NCBI GenBank assembly: GCA_019635955.1
Contig: JAHBYL010000005.1
Location: forward strand, 1 to 64,000
Source of the DNA: Parvibaculum sp.
GTDB taxonomy: Bacteria > Pseudomonadota > Alphaproteobacteria > Parvibaculales > Parvibaculaceae
DNA length: 64,000 bases
Reading direction: 5' to 3'
The notes beneath the pieces were generated by a model. That model did not search any database. It saw only the letters and a program-made list of their open reading frames with translations, and had not been told where the DNA came from. Shown in pieces: positions 60,742 through 64,000 of this stretch; positions within the stretch are counted from its first letter, which is position 1, and each line of letters starts with the position of its first letter. The translations under genes were made by a program, and so were the position numbers.

Positions 60742-61245
60742 TCAGGCCTTCCGCAGCTCTCGTTTCAGACTGTTAACGGCCACCCGCAACCCGCCGCGAA
60801 ATTCGGCGTCATCCTCGATATCCCAGGTCTGGCCGTAAATGCGGGCGGTCGCTTCGCCGATCTCCGCACCGTCGGCCTCGCCGTCCGCCGCTTCGTATGC
60901 GGCCTTCACCTCATCCATGACCTCGATGAAACGGGCGACTTCGACCGGAGCATGCCCGCCACGCCGCCCAATCGGCCGCTCGTCCCACAGGAGCCAGTCG
61001 AGCGAAACGCCGCCTGCCTTTGCTATCGCGGCGATGCTGTAGAGGTTCGGTTTCGCCTTTCCATTCAGGTATCGCGAGATCATCTCGTCCGTCACCCCGG
61101 CGATCTCCCCCGCCGCGCCGTTCCCGCCGAGTTGGGAGACCACGGCCCCAAGGCGCGACGCGAATCCGGCGTCCCATCCTTCTACCCGCGCGCCGTCTTT
61201 CTTCCCTGCCCTTCGGCTAACCGAAGCCATTGATTTCCCAAACAT
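60742..61245 (-). CDS. Mu-like phage repressor (HTH)
   Basis: 167 residues. The N-terminal DNA-binding part (about 25-90) has GEIAGVTDEMISRYLNGKAKPNLYS as helix-turn-helix and SLDWLLWDE; the rest is a small effector or dimer region. Gene orientation (leftward, divergent from ner) matches the c repressor of Mu-like phages. ATG 61245 or 61230. Confidence 0.8.
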   Translation of the reverse strand: MFGKSMASVSRRAGKKDGARVEGWDAGFASRLGAVVSQLGGNGAAGEIAGVTDEMISRYLNGKAKPNLYSIAAIAKAGGVSLDWLLWDERPIGRRGGHAPVEVARFIEVMDEVKAAYEAADGEADGAEIGEATARIYGQTWDIEDDAEFRGGLRVAVNSLKRELRKA

Positions 61246-61362
61246 AATTGGAAAGTCGCGAATTAACCGACTTTTCTCGTTGACGAATGACGACTTTTGT
61301 TGGAATCATCCACGCATTAACCAACTTTCATCGTCGTTTCGGCCTAACAGGATATCGCTACC
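61246..61362. promoter_or_regulatory. repressor/Ner operator-promoter region
   Basis: 117 AT-rich bases between divergent repressor and ner. AAAGTCG (61252-61258) faces CGACTTT (61268-61274); CGACTTTT recurs at 61291 and a variant CAACTTTC at 61322. Probably operators for lysogenic and early promoters. Confidence 0.55.
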
Positions 61363-61695
61363 TTGGCAGACCCAAAAAAAGCCGCCGAAGCCGAGGCGGA
61401 GATTTTCAGGAACCCGGTCCAGCGCCGGGCGTGGGTGAACTTTCAACTCAAGATTCGGGGCCTCTCTTTCGCCGCGCTCGCAAGGCAGGAAGGTGTTGTT
61501 CCGCAGGCGGTGTCCGCCGCCCTCGCCTCCCCATCCCGCGAACTTGAAGAGGCGATTGCAGCCGCCGTTGAGCGCCCGGTTGAAATCCTCTTTCCCGAGC
61601 GCTTCATCGACGGCCGGCGGATCGCCCCGACACGCGACCGCAAGCGTAGCAGCGGCGGCGACCTTCGCAATGTTCAAATTGCCGGGGCGCGCTGA
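61363..61695 (+). CDS. Ner-like phage transcriptional regulator
   Basis: 110 residues, TTG start with AGGA ten bases upstream. SFAALARQEGVVPQAVSAAL is the helix-turn-helix and VEILFPERFIDGRRI the typical Ner ending. Ner proteins repress early and repressor promoters of Mu. First rightward phage gene. Confidence 0.85.
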   Translation: MADPKKAAEAEAEIFRNPVQRRAWVNFQLKIRGLSFAALARQEGVVPQAVSAALASPSRELEEAIAAAVERPVEILFPERFIDGRRIAPTRDRKRSSGGDLRNVQIAGAR

Positions 61696-61696
61696 C

Positions 61697-62191
61697 ATGG
61701 CCCGCCGCCCCTCGCCGCACGTCACCTCGCCAAACCAGCCTGGCTTCTTCGACCGGCCGGGCGCGATCCTCGAAGGCGCCGCCCTTTCTACCGCGATTCG
61801 CGAGGCCGTGGCCGACGCCCTGGCCTTCGCCAAAGCACAAGGCCGTGACCGTTTCGCGGTCGCTTCCGATATGTCCCGCCTCCTCGGCCGCGACATGACG
61901 AAGAACATGCTCGACCGCTATGCCGCGCCCATCGCCGACGAATGGCGGCTGCCGCTGGAAGCGCTCCCCGCGCTTATCCGTGCGACGGGGGACACGCGGC
62001 TTGTGACGCTCATCGCCGACGCCTGCGGCTTCAAGGCATTGCCAGGGGAAGCAACCGCCGTCGCCGAACTCGTGACCCTTGAACTCCAGCAACGTGCGCT
62101 CGCCTCGCGGATCGCCGCCGCGAAAAAGAACCTCCCGCAACAGGCGCTCGATTGGGCCGAACGCGAAGCCGAAGCGAGGGGCCAGCAATGA
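61697..62191 (+). CDS. phage regulatory protein, CII-like
   Basis: 164 residues. DMSRLLGRDMTKNMLDRYA followed by ALIRATGDTRLVTLIADACGF resembles the phage CII (CP76) regulator family, with an alpha-helical C-terminus. One base after the ner stop; overlaps the next start as ATGA. Early-gene activator is a guess. Confidence 0.6.
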   Translation: MARRPSPHVTSPNQPGFFDRPGAILEGAALSTAIREAVADALAFAKAQGRDRFAVASDMSRLLGRDMTKNMLDRYAAPIADEWRLPLEALPALIRATGDTRLVTLIADACGFKALPGEATAVAELVTLELQQRALASRIAAAKKNLPQQALDWAEREAEARGQQ

Positions 62192-62580
62192 AACTCGTGA
62201 ACGGCATGCCGGTCGATACAGAACAGCGCCGCGTCTACATCATTTGCGAAATATTTTTCGGTGCCATCGCCCAACCGAAAGATGTCGCCGATGCCAAGCT
62301 TGCCGCGCGGGTGGTTGCCGCGAGCGACGCCGCCGCCGGCTACGCGCTGACGCTTGGCGCGAATATCGGCGCCGATGCCTTCGGCCTCGACATATTAGCC
62401 GAGTCTGGAACCACAACGGATTTCCGCCGCGCTGACGCGCTGGCGCAACATCTCTATGGGCTCGGCTACAAGGCTTTGGGCGACGACCGTTGCGGTTTTG
62501 TGTACGAGCTCGCGAAGGCAATTCGAAAATACGATGCGGTGGCGGGGTTCTCGCTCGTAAAAGCGGGAGGTCAGCAATGA
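62188..62580 (+). CDS. hypothetical phage protein
   Basis: 130 residues, mainly helical, starting MKLVNGMPVDTEQRRVYI. No signal or membrane segment. Overlaps neighbours by ATGA on both sides, so it belongs to the early operon. Not recognised. Confidence 0.65.
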   Translation: MKLVNGMPVDTEQRRVYIICEIFFGAIAQPKDVADAKLAARVVAASDAAAGYALTLGANIGADAFGLDILAESGTTTDFRRADALAQHLYGLGYKALGDDRCGFVYELAKAIRKYDAVAGFSLVKAGGQQ

Positions 62581-64000
62581 AGAGCTGGCTTACCGCATCC
62601 CAATTGGCCGACCTCAAGATACCCGGCCTTCCAGCCTCGAAGTTCCGCGTCATCGAGCGCGCGCGCCGCGAAAAATGGGCCTGCCGCAAGCGCGCGGATC
62701 GCGGCGGCGGCAGCGAATATTGCGTCCAATCGCTTTTGAAATCGCTGCCGGAAGGTGCGCGGCGCTCGCTCTTGAAGGCGGTGATCGACACATCGGACGA
62801 TCTTCCGGTGCCCGCGAAGCCTTGCCGCTCTATCGAGCTGGCCGCCACCGCCTCGCCGCTCGCCGACTGGCAGCTCCGTTGCGCGGAAGCCCGCGCCGCG
62901 CTCCTTCTCGAAGTCGAGCGGCTAGCCTGTTTCGCCGGCATCGAAGCCGCGATTGAGGAAGTCGTCCATCTCGCGGCAGCGGGCGAGCTGCGGCCCGATC
63001 TGCAAGAGCTGGTGGCCGCCGCCAACGCGCGTCCCGGCAAAGAGGGAAAGCGCGCGCTCTCGATACGGACAATCAAGCGCTGGCGCAGCCTTCACGGCGC
63101 GGGCGGTATCGAAGCCCTGACGCCCTCTGCGCCGCCACCTGCCGCTCCACCGGTATGGGGTGCCGCCCTGCTCAAGCTCTACAACACGCCGACGAAGCGC
63201 AGCCTAGCCGCGATCATCGAAGAAGACCTTCCCGCCGCACTGCCGGAAGGCGTTCCCTGCCCCGATTATCACGCCGCCCGCCGCTTCCTCGCGCGCGTCT
63301 CCGTCGTGGATCGCGAGCGCGGCCGTCACGGGCCGAACGGGCTCCTGAAATTCAAGGGCTTCAAGCGGCGCTCGACGGAAGGGCTGCAACCGCTCGATGT
63401 CGTTACGGCCGACGGCCACAGCTTCAAGGCCGATGTCGCCCATCCCGTTCACGGCAAGCCGTTCCGGCCGGAAGTCTGCGCACTGCAAGATGTGACGACG
63501 CGCTATGTCTTCGGCTGGAGCACGGGCATCGCGGAAAGCTCCCATGTCGTCATGGACTCGATCCGTCATGGCGTTTCGTCCCTCGGCCTCTTCGCGCTCT
63601 TCTATACCGACAACGGCTCCGGCTTTGTCGCCAAGGCGATGACGGCCGAGGTAACAGGCTTCTTGTCGCGGCTGGGTGCGACGCCGGACAACTCGCTCCC
63701 CGGCCGCGCTCAGTCGCGCGGCAAGATCGAGCGCCTGCAATCCACGCTCTGGAAGCGAGCGGCGCGGAAGCTGCCGAGCTATTCCGGCCGGGACATGGAC
63801 GGCGAGGCTCGCCGCAAAGTCGTGAAGCTCATCACGAAAGACCTCAGGGAACGCGGTGCAAGCCGCTTCCTGATCGGCTGGCAAGACTTCCTCGACTTCT
63901 GCACGGCGGCGGTCGAAGCCTACAACAACCGGCCTCATCGAATGCTCAAGCGCATCCGCGACGAAGCGACCGGAAAGCTCCGCCACCAATCGCCCGCCGA
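62577..64000 (+). CDS. Mu-like DDE transposase (MuA family), 3' end beyond the window
   Basis: At least 474 residues visible. N-terminal Mu-type DNA-binding domain (SWLTASQLADLKIPGLPAS, GGSEYCVQSL). DDE catalytic triad: Asp279 in TADGHSF, Asp345 in YTDNGSGF, Glu385 in RGKIERLQ; MuA has D269, D336, E392. Overlaps the previous gene as ATGA. Drives replicative transposition of the prophage. Confidence 0.92.
   Translation, partial: MKSWLTASQLADLKIPGLPASKFRVIERARREKWACRKRADRGGGSEYCVQSLLKSLPEGARRSLLKAVIDTSDDLPVPAKPCRSIELAATASPLADWQLRCAEARAALLLEVERLACFAGIEAAIEEVVHLAAAGELRPDLQELVAAANARPGKEGKRALSIRTIKRWRSLHGAGGIEALTPSAPPPAAPPVWGAALLKLYNTPTKRSLAAIIEEDLPAALPEGVPCPDYHAARRFLARVSVVDRERGRHGPNGLLKFKGFKRRSTEGLQPLDVVTADGHSFKADVAHPVHGKPFRPEVCALQDVTTRYVFGWSTGIAESSHVVMDSIRHGVSSLGLFALFYTDNGSGFVAKAMTAEVTGFLSRLGATPDNSLPGRAQSRGKIERLQSTLWKRAARKLPSYSGRDMDGEARRKVVKLITKDLRERGASRFLIGWQDFLDFCTAAVEAYNNRPHRMLKRIRDEATGKLRHQSPA

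Overview
This 64 kb window is a GC-rich (low to mid 60s percent by eye), densely coded chromosomal segment from an alphaproteobacterium. Several markers support that. There is a C4-type 5-aminolevulinate synthase (hemA) and a Ros/MucR-family regulator. One long run carries rpoZ, rsh, pyrE, pdxJ, acpS, lepB, rnc, era, recO and parC in the usual alphaproteobacterial order. A degenerate RibBX enzyme and an LdtR-type regulator next to an L,D-transpeptidase also fit. A Parvibaculum-like member of the Hyphomicrobiales is my best guess; I could not run a search.

Layout. 1-6.4 kb (minus strand): glyA, nrdR, ribD, ribE, ribBX, ribH, nusB and an MFS transporter cut by the window edge, tightly packed and often overlapping. 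6.4-11.8 kb: mucR, a small DUF6898-like gene overlapping hemA, a glycerophosphodiesterase, and an L,D-transpeptidase with its MarR-type regulator. 11.9-16.6 kb: three valine/isobutyryl-CoA catabolism genes, then hemB and a TetR regulator converging tail to tail. 16.7-21.2 kb: ornithine decarboxylase with a 3-hydroxyisobutyrate-dehydrogenase-like enzyme, then a four-gene ExbB-ExbD-ExbD-TonB-like operon. 21.5-31.7 kb: a MarR regulator, a flavin reductase, motA-motB, an RDD protein, a DASS transporter with TrkA-C domains, the N-end-rule transferase bpt, and a three-gene TRAP transporter followed by a small exported protein.

31.7-43.2 kb (minus strand) is the conserved housekeeping run from folK and rpoZ down to parC. 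A 95-bp compound palindrome lies upstream of parC. 43.3-49.5 kb: a NYN nuclease and a family-5 uracil-DNA glycosylase, smpB, dapA, a soluble lytic transglycosylase and a hydrolase. 49.5-55.3 kb has an osmotic-stress flavour: a Na/Pi-type transporter, a methyltransferase-like protein, the two-enzyme glycine-to-betaine methylation pathway with its own terminator, and an MscS-type channel. 55.4-60.1 kb: a hydrolase with a perfect 28-bp operator beside a TetR gene, a DUF2459 protein, a TRIC/UPF0126 membrane protein, an AI-2E-type transporter, a 45-residue glycine-rich membrane peptide, and a glyoxalase-fold protein.

60.1-64 kb is the left end of a Mu-like transposable prophage: a leftward repressor, then rightward Ner-like regulator, CII-like protein, an unknown protein, and a MuA-type DDE transposase that runs off the window. 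The non-coding 620 bases before it carry two families of short repeats that may be transposase-binding sites. No rRNA, tRNA or CRISPR array was seen.

The least expected items are the Mu-like prophage end, the TonB-like operon (one ExbD lacks its membrane aspartate and the TonB-like protein lacks a recognisable TonB C-terminal domain), the MucR protein that has lost its zinc ligands, and the betaine-synthesis/mechanosensitive-channel neighbourhood.
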